Positions 48,366 through 57,641 are shown, counted from the first letter of the stretch. The stretch: 64,000 nucleotides of DNA from Agrobacterium vaccinii (GCF_021310995.1 NZ_CP054150.1:1364001-1428000); one strand, 5' to 3'. Made by a program: numbers and translations. Notes: generated by a model from the sequence alone, not told the origin.

Positions 48366-48809
48366 ATGCCCACAAATGAAGACATCATCCGCGAACTCTA
48401 TCGCACCGCCGAGGTTAAGGACGTTGAAGGATTCGTCGCACTGTTTTCCGAGGATGGCTACTTCTGGGACGTCTCGGCCGGCGCAAAATACTACGGCGCC
48501 GATATTGGCAAAACCGTCGATATCTACGCGACGGCATTTCACGATATGCACCGCGAGCTTGGGAATTTCTACGTGACCGACGACGTCATCATAGTAGAAT
48601 TAACGCTCAACGGCACCCAGACCGGACCGCTTGCAATGCCGGCTGGCACGATCCCGCCGACGGGCAAGGAAATGCATGCACCGTGCTGCGACGTTTTTCA
48701 ACTGAAAGACGGTAAGGTCACGTCGTTCCACTGCTACACTGCGGCAACGATCATTTTCGGGCAGCTCGGTATTCTCGGCAATCTCACTGCGGCCCTGCAG
48801 CCCAAGTAA
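48366..48809 (+). CDS. SnoaL/NTF2-like ester-cyclase family protein
   Basis: A 147-residue protein with the NTF2-like alpha+beta barrel: EDIIRELYRTAEVKDVEGFVAL, then FSEDGYFWDVSAG and LKDGKVTSFHCY. Polyketide cyclase, isomerase and many other reactions occur in this fold, so no substrate is inferred. It closes the hydrolase operon, 29 bases after the epoxide hydrolase. Confidence 0.8.
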   Translation: MPTNEDIIRELYRTAEVKDVEGFVALFSEDGYFWDVSAGAKYYGADIGKTVDIYATAFHDMHRELGNFYVTDDVIIVELTLNGTQTGPLAMPAGTIPPTGKEMHAPCCDVFQLKDGKVTSFHCYTAATIIFGQLGILGNLTAALQPK

Positions 48810-48842
48810 GCTCCCAACAGCTCCTGGTGCCAGAGTTTCTGA

Positions 48843-48881
48843 TGGACGATGTCTCCACGGCGGCCTTCTTCTGCCGTGGAG
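48843..48881. promoter_or_regulatory. Candidate operator copy 3 merging into a hairpin
   Basis: TGGACGATGTCTCCA (48843-48857) is a third copy of the TGGA-N7-TCCA dyad. Its right arm also forms one arm of a perfect 9-bp hairpin CTCCACGGC/GCCGTGGAG (48853-48861 with 48873-48881). No T-run follows. The hairpin may end the SnoaL transcript, and the dyad could still bind a regulator. Confidence 0.4.
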
Positions 48882-48953
48882 GCCTGCACCTTACGTTACT
48901 TGTGTCCTTGTTCGCCCACTTTCGGACGATAACTGACAAAGACCATCAGCCGG

Positions 48954-48981
48954 CGGAATAAAACCGCAGCACCATTGTCCA
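48954..48981 (+). promoter_or_regulatory. Candidate ECF-sigma promoter of copC
   Basis: GGAATA (48955-48960), a 16-base spacer and GTCCA (48977-48981), about 46 bases before the copC ATG. The same element with identical spacing lies before the DUF305 gene. The spacing and the co-location with an ECF sigma gene suggest it is that factor's target. Confidence 0.5.
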
Positions 48982-49026
48982 CGAAATAGGTGACACCACA
49001 GTCGTCACATTTCGAAAGGCACGAAC

Positions 49027-49392
49027 ATGCGCATTCTTAACCCTATCGTTCTGTCCGCCGCGTTTTGCTGCGTTTCCTGTTTGGCATTCGCCCACGCGCG
49101 ATTGACCGTGTCGCAGCCAGCCGACGGCGCGTCGCTGCAGACATCTCCGGAAACGATCTCCCTGCATTTTTCCGAAAGCCTAGAACCTGCATTTTCGCAT
49201 CTGACTTTGACTACCGCATCAGGCGATACGATCAAGCTCGGCGGCGAGACCGTGCGCGGCAACGAGCAGGACGAGCTTGCGGCTGCTCCGACTTCGCCGC
49301 TCACGCCGGGCATCTACATGATAAAATGGGATGTGCTCTCAACCGATGGTCACAAAACCAGCGGCACTAGAAAATTTACGGTGTTGCCATGA
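49027..49392 (+). CDS. copC: CopC-domain periplasmic copper protein
   Basis: A 121-residue protein with a signal peptide (cleavage FA-HARL). CopC binds Cu(II) through the mature N-terminal histidine, here HARLTVSQPADG, and a later DGH (STDGHKTSG). The beta-sandwich fold is of normal length. It probably passes copper to, or senses copper with, the membrane protein CopD whose gene overlaps it by four bases. Confidence 0.9.
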   Translation: MRILNPIVLSAAFCCVSCLAFAHARLTVSQPADGASLQTSPETISLHFSESLEPAFSHLTLTTASGDTIKLGGETVRGNEQDELAAAPTSPLTPGIYMIKWDVLSTDGHKTSGTRKFTVLP

Positions 49393-50264
49393 CACCGCAT
49401 GACGCTCTTGTCATTGACCGCTTCTTGCTAGACTCCGCACTCTCACTCGTCTGGGGTGGTTTGGGCTTCACTCAGCTAGCCTCAGGTGGGGTCCGGTCAC
49501 GTCTGCTGGTGACGATGCGCACACCTATGATGGCGTCCTGCGCCGTCGCCTGCCTCGCCGCCATCGCGGCACTTCCGCTGCAAACGGCTGAGATCGGATC
49601 GCATTGGAGTGCGGGCTGGCAGATGGAGCTGCTTACTTCCGTTGCGTTCATGACTGACGTGGGTGTCTCAACCGTAACAGAGGCGGCGACGGTCGCGGCT
49701 CTCGTTGCTGCGGCGTTGTCGGGTCGGCGTAATCCTACCCTTTCTCTAGCCGGTCTCGCGCTTTTCTCAGTCGCGACCCGCGGCCACGCTGCGGCGTCTT
49801 TCGACCTGCTGGGGAGCTTGCAGATCTTACTGCTCGCTATCCACATCCTAGCCGCGGCAGCGTGGGTGGGGGCGCTGATCCCGTTTATCCTCGTCGTCCG
49901 GATGTCGATCCCACCGGACCTGCGACGAGATGCGATTGCTTCGATGCGGCGGTTTTCCAGGTTTGGCCATTGGGCGGTTGCCCTAGTTTTCGTCACTGGC
50001 GTGGCAAACACGCTGCTGATCCTCGGGCACATCCCCGCCGACCTAAATTCAGCCTACCAGTTCAAACTGCTTTTGAAGGTCGCCGTTGTACTTTCCATGA
50101 CGTCGCTGGCGGTCGCGAACAGGTACCTAATCGTGCCACTCCACCGACATCATGCCGATCTCTCCAGATGCGCCCTCCTGTTTGGAGCGGGTGCCGAAAT
50201 CGCACTGGGGATGCTCGCCTTCTCTCTCGTTGCATCATTCGGTCTCGATGATCCGACTGTGTGA
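49389..50264 (+). CDS. copD: CopD-family copper-transport membrane protein
   Basis: A 291-residue inner-membrane protein with about eight hydrophobic helices. HILAAAAWVGALIPFILVVR and MRRFSRFGHWAVALVFVTGVAN are CopD-type motifs. It has the partner role to CopC and starts in ATGA overlap with the copC stop. Confidence 0.88.
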   Translation: MTPHDALVIDRFLLDSALSLVWGGLGFTQLASGGVRSRLLVTMRTPMMASCAVACLAAIAALPLQTAEIGSHWSAGWQMELLTSVAFMTDVGVSTVTEAATVAALVAAALSGRRNPTLSLAGLALFSVATRGHAAASFDLLGSLQILLLAIHILAAAAWVGALIPFILVVRMSIPPDLRRDAIASMRRFSRFGHWAVALVFVTGVANTLLILGHIPADLNSAYQFKLLLKVAVVLSMTSLAVANRYLIVPLHRHHADLSRCALLFGAGAEIALGMLAFSLVASFGLDDPTV

Positions 50265-50282
50265 AAAAATTCAGAGACCAGC

Positions 50283-50309
50283 GGAATAAATCTTTCGTCC
50301 GGTTGTCTA
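50283..50309 (+). promoter_or_regulatory. Candidate ECF-sigma promoter of the DUF305 gene
   Basis: GGAATA (50283-50288), a 16-base spacer and GTCTA (50305-50309), 27 bases before the DUF305 ATG. It is identical in layout to the element before copC. Confidence 0.5.
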
Positions 50310-50336
50310 CCCATACGTAACCAAAGGAAGAAGTCG

Positions 50337-50822
50337 ATGACAACTTGGTCGAACAGAAAATCAGCCGTCGTCGCCGCGATTGTCATGGCGGCGGCCGGAT
50401 CATGCGCTGCATTCGCTCACGATCACAGCCAACCCTCCCCTGCTGCAGCACAGTCGTCTGACGACGAGACCGCCTATCTTGCCGAAAACAATGCTGCCAT
50501 GGACAGGATGATGGCGGATATGGAAACCAGTCCAACCGGCGATATCGACCGTGACTTCGTAGCCATGATGACACCCCATCACCAAGGTGCGATCGCCATG
50601 GCGCTCGCCGTCCTCAAATACGGCAAGAACGAACAACTCAAGCGTATCGCGCAAGAGATTATCGTGGAGCAGCAACAAGAGATTGCGGCCATGAAGCTTG
50701 CGATTGGCGACCCTCTCCCCCCATCCGACGCCGCCCCGACACAGGTCGTACCGGAAATTCCCCCCGCTCAATCCACGCCCGACCAGACCATGCAGGGCAT
50801 GGACCCAAACATGAAAATGTAA
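50337..50822 (+). CDS. DUF305-family exported protein
   Basis: A 161-residue protein with an N-terminal export segment (cleavage near AFA-HDHSQ). The core motif MMTPHHQGAIAMA, then EIIVEQQQEIAAM, is the metal-binding CopM/DUF305 helix bundle. The C-terminus ends in the methionine-rich MQGMDPNMKM. Periplasmic copper binding is the family's proposed role. It lies in the run copC-copD-DUF305-propeller. Confidence 0.86.
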   Translation: MTTWSNRKSAVVAAIVMAAAGSCAAFAHDHSQPSPAAAQSSDDETAYLAENNAAMDRMMADMETSPTGDIDRDFVAMMTPHHQGAIAMALAVLKYGKNEQLKRIAQEIIVEQQQEIAAMKLAIGDPLPPSDAAPTQVVPEIPPAQSTPDQTMQGMDPNMKM

Positions 50823-50841
50823 TCTTTAAAGGACATCAGCA

Positions 50842-52302
50842 ATGACAATTCGGACATCTTTTGCCGCCAGCTTGCTGGCGGGCAGCATGCTATTGCCTGT
50901 TTCTGCATTCGCAGGCCAAGCACCTTTTGCAACCTCCGATCCGGAAATTCCGGTCAGCAGCAAGGACCGCGTTTATGCGGCGGAGCAATTCTCCAACACG
51001 GTGTCGGTCACCGATCCGTCGACGAACAAGCTGCTCGGCGTCATCAAGCTTGGCGATCCCCAGCCCGGCAATCTCTCGCCGCTCTACAAGGGTCAGGTTC
51101 TAGTTCACGGCATGGGGTTTTCACCGGACAAGAAGACCATCGCGGTCGTTTCGATCGGCTCCAACTCTGTAACCTTCATCGATACCGCCACCAATGCAGT
51201 CAAGCACACCACTTATGTCGGCCGCTCGCCGCACGAGGCCTTTTTCACACCTGACGGAAAGGAAGTCTGGGTCACGGTGCGCGGCGAGGACTATATCTCC
51301 GTCATCGACACGAGCACCTATCAGGAAAAGGCGCAGATCAAGGTACCCGCGGGTCCCGGCATGCAGATCTTTTCGCCCGACGGCAAATACGGCTATATCT
51401 GCTCATCCTTTAATCCCGATACCGTCGTCGTTACCGTTGCCGATCATCAGATCGTTGGGCACGTCAAACAGGAGAGTCCGTTCTGCCCAAACATCGCCGC
51501 GTCACCTGATGGGAAGCAGGTCTGGTTCACGCTGAAGGACGTCGGCAAGACCCAGGTCTTCAACGCACAAGCGCCTTTTGATCTGATCAAGACCATCGAC
51601 ACCGGCCCGATCACAAACCACGTCAATCTTGTCACCAACAAGAATGGCAGTTTTGCTTATGTCACTGTGGGCGGCCTGAACGAAGTGAAGGTTTTCCGCA
51701 CCGACAATTTCGAGCAGGTCGCGACAATCCCGGTTGGCAATCTGCCGCACGGTATCTGGCCGTCGGGCGACGGAAGCCGCGTTTATGTTGGCCTCGAAAA
51801 TGCCGACGCGATGGCCGCGATCGACACGTTGACCAACAAGGTGATTGCCATGATACCGATTGGCCAGGCAGCGCAGGCTGTCAACTATGTGCCGAATGCA
51901 GTACCCGAAGGTGATGGCCTGCAGAACTTGCAGCCACTCGGCACAGCGGGTGTCGCCGCTCACCTGAAACTCGAAATAAAGGGTGACAAGGAAAAGAGGA
52001 CTCCGACGAGTGTGTCGCTGTTCGATCAGGGTCTGACCCAGGTTCTCCAAGCCTCGGTCACGGGGCTGGAGCCGAAAAAGATGTATGTGCTGGCGCTCTC
52101 CGATAAGGCGGACGGCAGTGGGCCACTCCAAGGTCTTTCGAACTTCATGACCAATCCGGCTGGATCAGCAATCGTTAACGCAGTCGGTCCTATCCGCCAG
52201 ATTGTCGAATCCAAGCACAAGGACGAACGCCGCTATCTCGTGGTAGCGTCCGTCGAAGATGGAAATCCCGGCAAGGTCCTGCAAGTGCAAACTGCGCAGT
52301 AA
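50842..52302 (+). CDS. YVTN-type beta-propeller, periplasmic
   Basis: A 486-residue exported protein (signal cleavage near AFA-GQAPF). It has repeated blades with YVTN-like phrases: NTVSVTDPSTNKL, NSVTFIDTATNAV, DYISVIDTSTYQE and ADAMAAIDTLTNK. Seven-bladed propellers of this kind act as scaffolds or bind metals. A C-terminal ~110-residue extension follows the propeller. It probably works with DUF305/CopC. A 10-bp hairpin follows (52315-52337). Confidence 0.85.
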   Translation: MTIRTSFAASLLAGSMLLPVSAFAGQAPFATSDPEIPVSSKDRVYAAEQFSNTVSVTDPSTNKLLGVIKLGDPQPGNLSPLYKGQVLVHGMGFSPDKKTIAVVSIGSNSVTFIDTATNAVKHTTYVGRSPHEAFFTPDGKEVWVTVRGEDYISVIDTSTYQEKAQIKVPAGPGMQIFSPDGKYGYICSSFNPDTVVVTVADHQIVGHVKQESPFCPNIAASPDGKQVWFTLKDVGKTQVFNAQAPFDLIKTIDTGPITNHVNLVTNKNGSFAYVTVGGLNEVKVFRTDNFEQVATIPVGNLPHGIWPSGDGSRVYVGLENADAMAAIDTLTNKVIAMIPIGQAAQAVNYVPNAVPEGDGLQNLQPLGTAGVAAHLKLEIKGDKEKRTPTSVSLFDQGLTQVLQASVTGLEPKKMYVLALSDKADGSGPLQGLSNFMTNPAGSAIVNAVGPIRQIVESKHKDERRYLVVASVEDGNPGKVLQVQTAQ

Positions 52303-52314
52303 CGGTGATTAGTC

Positions 52315-52337
52315 GGTCCGCAGTATGACTGCGGGCC
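52315..52337 (+). other. Hairpin between the propeller and sigma genes
   Basis: A 10-bp stem GGTCCGCAGT/ACTGCGGGCC with an ATG loop (one G-T pair). No T-run follows, so it is probably an attenuator or mRNA-stabilising structure rather than a full terminator. Confidence 0.4.
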
Positions 52338-52360
52338 GCCCGTCCTGAAGGAATTGAGAC

Positions 52361-52888
52361 ATGGACGATTTGTTTTTCCTGGTAGAGCCTATGATCCCTG
52401 CCCTAAGACGTTACGCACGTGGTCTGATTAGGGATCGTGAGACCGCTGATGACATTGTTCAGGATTGCCTGGAAAAAGTTGTGTTGCACTGGAGCCGGCG
52501 CCGTGATGAGAATCCGCGACCATGGGTGTTTGCCATCCTTCACAACCTGGCGATCAACAGGCTGAGGCAAGACGCAAGACGTGGATCCGTCCTTCCGATC
52601 GAGGACGTACCTGAGGCCTTGAACGCACAAGCGCCGACACAGGAGGAGACGATATACGGCCAGGAGGTCATGGCAGCCATCGACCACCTACCGCCTGATT
52701 ATCGAAGCATTCTGCTGCTGGTCTCAGTGGAAGATCTTTCCTATGCAGATGCGGCAAAAGTCCTGGAAATTCCCTTGGGAACTGTGATGTCAAGACTGTC
52801 TCGTGCGCGAGAACAGTTAAAGACGATCCTCGAAACGAACCCGGCGGGGGCTTTCACCGGCGTCTCTTACATCCGGAGGGTGAAATGA
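52361..52888 (+). CDS. ECF-family RNA polymerase sigma factor
   Basis: A 175-residue sigma-70 of the extracytoplasmic-function type. Region 2 (RDRETADDIVQDCLEKVVLHW, then PRPWVFAILHNLAINRLR) contacts the -10; region 4 (YADAAKVLEIPLGTVMSRL) contacts the -35. The next gene overlaps it by four bases and encodes a membrane anti-sigma. It likely drives the two GGAATA-N16-GTC promoters in front of copC and the DUF305 gene. Confidence 0.92.
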   Translation: MDDLFFLVEPMIPALRRYARGLIRDRETADDIVQDCLEKVVLHWSRRRDENPRPWVFAILHNLAINRLRQDARRGSVLPIEDVPEALNAQAPTQEETIYGQEVMAAIDHLPPDYRSILLLVSVEDLSYADAAKVLEIPLGTVMSRLSRAREQLKTILETNPAGAFTGVSYIRRVK

Positions 52889-53652
52889 ATATGAAGCCAA
52901 TCACCGAAGACGATCTCCACGCCTATGTAGACAGCGCACTGGACGCAGAGCGTCACCGCGAAGTGACAGACTATCTGGAGGGAAACGCCGATGCTGCCGC
53001 GCGGGTCAACTCCTATCGGGCACAGGCCGCAGCACTACGCTCAGCCCTTGAGCCGGTTGCGCGACAGCCAGTGCCGTCCAGGCTCAATCTCAGAACGATC
53101 GCGGCGGCCCACGTCCCTGCCCGCCGACAAGCGCCCTTCCGACTTGCTGCGGCAGCCGTCCTGCTGTTGGCGATCGGAGCAAGCGGCGGCTGGATTATGA
53201 AGGGATACACCGTGCCGCCCACAGAAGGCGTAGCCGCGCTCGCGCAGGAAGCGTCTGCCAGTTACGGCACCTTTGCTCCAGACCGTTTGCATCCCGTAGA
53301 GGTTAGGGCTGACGCAGGCGATACGCTTCGCCAATTTGCCGTCGCGACGCTTGGGCGTTCCGTGGCCATTCCGGATCTCAGCAAAGCCGGCTACCGCGTT
53401 ATGGGCGGTCGCATCATTCCCACGGCACACGGCCCCGGCCTAATGCTGATGTATGATGACGACAAGGGCAGTCGCCTTGTCATGCTCACCCGGCCGATGA
53501 ATGTGGACCAGAACAAGCCGATGGTTGCGAGTAGTACCGGCGATGTCAGAGGCTGGAGCTGGGCGAAGAATGGCATGGGCTATAGCCTTGTGGGGTCAAT
53601 GCCCCACGAAGATCTCCACCCCATCGCAGACGCCGTGCGCTCGCAAATCTAA
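52885..53652 (+). CDS. Anti-sigma factor, single-pass membrane
   Basis: A 255-residue protein. A helical N-terminal anti-sigma part (MKPITEDDLHAYVDSALD) is followed by one transmembrane helix (LAAAAVLLLAIGASGGWIM, about residues 92-110) and a periplasmic domain that would sense the signal. There is no zinc HxxxCxxC motif. The ATG overlaps the sigma factor's stop (ATGA). Confidence 0.86.
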   Translation: MNMKPITEDDLHAYVDSALDAERHREVTDYLEGNADAAARVNSYRAQAAALRSALEPVARQPVPSRLNLRTIAAAHVPARRQAPFRLAAAAVLLLAIGASGGWIMKGYTVPPTEGVAALAQEASASYGTFAPDRLHPVEVRADAGDTLRQFAVATLGRSVAIPDLSKAGYRVMGGRIIPTAHGPGLMLMYDDDKGSRLVMLTRPMNVDQNKPMVASSTGDVRGWSWAKNGMGYSLVGSMPHEDLHPIADAVRSQI

Positions 53653-53750
53653 GGGCGCAATGGCACGTGAGTTGGGTGCCAGTCGGGTGGAGTTCGCTGC
53701 CTTTGCGCACCTTATTTTTTCTACACAATAGCTACAGAAGAGAGTTTCGA

Positions 53751-54263
53751 ATGCGCGTGGATCCGAACAAGTTAATCGCCACCTACAATCTTAGTCCGAA
53801 GAAATCCGATACCTCATCAGACATGCCTTTCTTGCTCGGCGACGATGAGCAAGAGGCTCAAACGGAACCATCCAGCATCGAGACTGGGACTTCCACCTCG
53901 AGTCAAGCGTCCGCAAATGTTTCGGCTGCGCTGTGGCACATTTCCGACCCCGGTGGCCTGTCGGCATCAACATCATCAGTCGAGATATCTGTGGAAGGAA
54001 CCGCCAGAATACAGGCGATGCTTAGCGGGTCCTCAGATGACCTTCTCGATCAATTCCTGGCGCTTTCGCGCGAAACTCCGGCCGAAAGGATTCGTACGGA
54101 ATATTTAAACGAGCACTACCTGACAGAGAACAGTTTTAAGGAACTTCCTATCGACCAACAGAATGAAATAGACAAGATGATCGCCGAGCGCATCAAGCAA
54201 CAACTCGGCCTCGATGACGGCGTAAATGCTGCGTCAGCCGATTCGCATCGAATACTTCGATGA
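53751..54263 (+). CDS. Hypothetical protein, Ser/Thr-rich
   Basis: A 170-residue protein with a Ser/Thr-rich middle and a helical C-terminal segment (ERIRTEYLNEHYLTENSFKE). It has no signal peptide or recognised domain. An AGAGAG sequence precedes the ATG at 53751. It converges with the patatin gene with 23 bases between stops, so it is probably not part of that operon. Confidence 0.55.
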   Translation: MRVDPNKLIATYNLSPKKSDTSSDMPFLLGDDEQEAQTEPSSIETGTSTSSQASANVSAALWHISDPGGLSASTSSVEISVEGTARIQAMLSGSSDDLLDQFLALSRETPAERIRTEYLNEHYLTENSFKELPIDQQNEIDKMIAERIKQQLGLDDGVNAASADSHRILR

Positions 54264-54286
54264 TACGCCACGGTAGCATGTCAATT

Positions 54287-55405
54287 TCACTTCTGTGCGT
54301 GGGTTGCAAGTGTCACTTCACATACCTCCGCGCCATGGCGTGAAAGCAGGTCGAAGTCGTTGTCCGATATCCGTGTCAAGTTGGTCGGGTAACTCAGCGA
54401 AACGGCACCCTGTTCGTCAGAAAGTCGTTCCGCGAGCGCAGTAGGATCCATACCGAACTGTCGCATGGACACGCCCATCCGGAGCAGGACCCCATTGACT
54501 TCGCCGCGCGAGATCGATCCCATCAGCATGCGGGAGCGCAGTGCCCGTATCTGATCGCTCGCAATGTCGAAAAGCCTCGGCGAGTTAAGTCTACCTCGAA
54601 GCATGCCGACGAGCGAGAACGGCTTCGGCGCCGTAAGGGGGCCAGAGGCATCGCTGCAGATGAGAAAGTCGCATCCCCGAAGGCCGTCGGCAGGCTTGTA
54701 GAGGGCCTCCATACCCATGTTCTCGTATGCCCCACCATCCCAAAGTCGAACGCGTGGCATGGGCCGTGAAATCTTCTCTTGTGGCTTCTTGGTTGCCCGA
54801 TCCGTCTTCCACCATCCATGTTCCGGCAGCTCGAGTCGTAGGACGCCAATCACGTATGGAACCGCTGCCGACGCCGCGATGGCCTTCGCGATCGGGACGT
54901 CCGGGCTAAAGTGACTACCGAACTGCCAGTCCCCCATCATCTTCTTCGAGAACCGCCAGTTCTTGCCAGTTTCGAAGCAGGTAGTGTTGATATGCCATTC
55001 CGGTGTGTCAGGCAGATCCTTCACCGATCCTCTGACACCCCAGCGCGCGGAAAGAAGCATCTGAAGAATTTCTGCTCTTCGAAAGAGGATTCGAATGTTC
55101 TCTCGGAGAATTCCACGCCAGCCCAAGGCGGTCAGACTGAAAAGGTCGCCAGTTGTGAGCCTCTTGCGAAGCTCGGGATAGATTTCATCCAAGAACTGCT
55201 TGGAGGTCGGCCATCTGAAATCCGCGTGGGAGAAGATCGCGCCGACGATGAGGCTCCCTCCGGATACGGTGGATATCTGTGTGACCCCCTCAAGTCGGCC
55301 CTGCCTTGCAAGATGGCTGAGAACGCCAAGGTGAAACACTGCCGCGCGGACACCGCCGCCCGAAAGAGCGAGGCCCAAGCGCGGCCTGTCTACGACGCTA
55401 TCCAT
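54287..55405 (-). CDS. Patatin-like phospholipase
   Basis: A 372-residue patatin-fold lipase. The oxyanion motif GGGVR lies at 16-20. The nucleophile Ser48 is in STVSGGS, with T in place of the first glycine of GxSxG. The dyad Asp223 is in WDGGAYEN. No signal peptide; it would act on inner-membrane phospholipid from the cytoplasm. Patatin phospholipases are membrane-degrading effectors in CBASS and related systems. Its ATG overlaps the JAB end by eight bases, so it is the last gene of the MBL/E2-E1-JAB operon. Confidence 0.85.
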   Translation of the reverse strand: MDSVVDRPRLGLALSGGGVRAAVFHLGVLSHLARQGRLEGVTQISTVSGGSLIVGAIFSHADFRWPTSKQFLDEIYPELRKRLTTGDLFSLTALGWRGILRENIRILFRRAEILQMLLSARWGVRGSVKDLPDTPEWHINTTCFETGKNWRFSKKMMGDWQFGSHFSPDVPIAKAIAASAAVPYVIGVLRLELPEHGWWKTDRATKKPQEKISRPMPRVRLWDGGAYENMGMEALYKPADGLRGCDFLICSDASGPLTAPKPFSLVGMLRGRLNSPRLFDIASDQIRALRSRMLMGSISRGEVNGVLLRMGVSMRQFGMDPTALAERLSDEQGAVSLSYPTNLTRISDNDFDLLSRHGAEVCEVTLATHAQK

Positions 55406-57637
55406 CTGCCAACCTCCTCGTTCCGGCCATTAGTAGCGAAATGTCGTTCTCCGCGACGATCAACGAGATTGCCGGCAGGCCGTCGAGTTCCATAGCATCG
55501 TTCAGTTGCTTGATCTGTTCGAGGTCGGTGCCGCTTGGAAGAGAGGACCGACCCGCGGGATGCGAATGCCATTCGCCGACATACCGGATCTGGTTTCCTG
55601 TCCGGGCGGCAGCGGCCTCAATGTCTGTACGCAACCGCGAGACGCCGCGAGTAAACGAAGACGGGGTGCCGATGCTGTCGCTGGTGGATGGAGGGCTCCG
55701 ACGACATCAATACGACGGCGCTCGAAGTCGATCATTCCCATCAGCGATCCACCGGTTTCCGAAGGAAGTGCCGTCGAGCGGCGTTGCCGGAGTTCGTCTT
55801 TTAAAGCGGCTGGCAGGACGACCGACCACCCGTCCGCCGTCATCGTCAATATGGTACCCGAAACCGGAGTAACCCTGACACCGTCCTCGTTCATGGTCCA
55901 GATCTTGACTGCAGCTCTCGGTGCCCTGACAACGGATGAAATCCCCGCAGCGATCAGCCCCGAGAGCACCTGAATCGATGCCATCGGAATCCTGTTCGTC
56001 AATGCTCTGCACGCCCCGGTGTACTGCATCCGGTCGACGGAGCCGAGATGATCCGCAAGAGACGGGTTCTGGAAGATCTCCCGGAGATATAGCGTCTCGA
56101 GATCGCGAAGCGTCATGGAGCGCGCCTCGTCCTCGACCATCAGGACCGCGGACTTTCCATCGGGCGTGAAGAACGCGCAGAGACGTCGCGTAGTACCAGG
56201 CAGATCGGATGCCCACCGGGAAACGGGAACGGAAGCCGAGGCGTCGAGAATGAGATCGGCATCTCCTAATTGCTGATCCAATGCAGCCCGATCCACCGGG
56301 GTCAGGACATTGTCGACGACAGTACGCGTATCGACGTCGTCCCTGACCCCCATGAGTCTGTTTGCAAGCCCGATAGCCTTGCTTCTGCCGACAAACTGGT
56401 TGTTGAGCGTGTGTCTCGCAATGTTGTGCGGAAGCAGTGTGTCGTCGTCTACGATCGTCCACTTGAAGAGACCCTGTCGGGCGAGGATTTCCGAAATCAC
56501 CGAACCGGCCGATCCAGCGCCGATCATCACTATTCGACGCTCGTCGGCGTACGGCTCGCCAGAGAGACGGGCCGCACCGGCTGCATCGAATTCCTTATGG
56601 ACGAAGGACATTGATACGGGCACGTCGCGCGCCGCGTCCATCGATACGCGCGCACCGACATTGGGGAGGAAGTTGATTTCCTTTGCCTCGCCGGAGACGT
56701 TGCGCAAGAGGAAGCCCATCTTCTCTCCGATCTCTCCGGGGCTGAGTGCAGTCACGAACGCAACCGTCTCGGTCGTTCCGACATCACCGGTGGTCGGATC
56801 GATCTGGGGCATTGTCACCAAGAGGCAGGTGATGCGCTTGCCGTCTCCTATTTCCCTCTTGCCATTCACCCAGTCCTTGATGGACTGCTGGAGGAGGCTG
56901 GGAAAATCGACCCCAGCGTCGACCAGAAAGTCCGACAACTGTCCAAGGTCGCGGGGTGCCCTCTTCATCCGCTTCATCCGCTGTGGCTCGATCGCGCAAT
57001 GAAAGGCCATCAAGCGGATATCGTCTCCTCTGACGATCGACGGCCTCGATCCTCCAATGAAGATGAATTGCGCTTCTTGGTCGACGGCCCAAATGAACAG
57101 GTTCGAACCCAGCCGGGCTGCTTCCCAGAAATCGTTCTTCAAAATGATCTGGTTGAAATGTTCCGGCAAGAAGAGCGGGTCGAGAGGCTGCCCTGCCCCA
57201 TGAAGCTCGCCTTGGCATGCTTTTTCGAACCAACCACTCAAACGCCCAACGAGCTCGGCGGCAGTATAGAAGCTCCGAGTGTCATGCCACGGCCGGTCGT
57301 CGATGCAGATGCAGGCGGGAAATCCTTCTGGCATCAGGTTTTGATGCGGAGTGTCGGGAAAGTCTGGGCGTGCAACTAGAACCGTGAAAGACATCGAGCC
57401 GGTCCGCGCGAAACACACAGTCAAGGATTCAACAGGCAATATGTCATAGACCGGACGCTGCGGCCGCTCGACCACTAGATCGAACGAAAGAAGGTCGAAA
57501 TCTCCGAACCGTCGACACTCACCGAGTGTGGTGTAGTTCTCGCCCGGCCCAACAACGTAATCGTGGAGCGCCTTCGCAAGAGGATTAGCGAATCCTAGTA
57601 CGTCGACGACCTCCGATGCTTCAGGCTGCCAGTACAT
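55398..57637 (-). pseudogene. E2-E1-JAB fusion (ubiquitin-like conjugation and release), frameshifted
   Basis: One polypeptide in two frames. N-terminal E2-like domain: FPACICIDDRPW, with candidate catalytic Cys109 or Cys111, then GQPLDPLFLP. E1-like domain: Rossmann IGAGSAGS (373-380), VDDDTLLPHNIARHTLN and a candidate catalytic cysteine in YTGACR (Cys543). Then the JAB domain: the SETGGSLMG glutamate (627) in the first frame, and EWHSHPAG...SGTD in the second. At about 55680 one base is missing after ALHPP, and the protein continues as DSIGTPSSF. Every JAB catalytic residue survives across the break. The start at 57637 (MYWQPEAS) lies four bases after the MBL stop. Confidence 0.72.
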
Positions 57638-57641
57638 ACGG

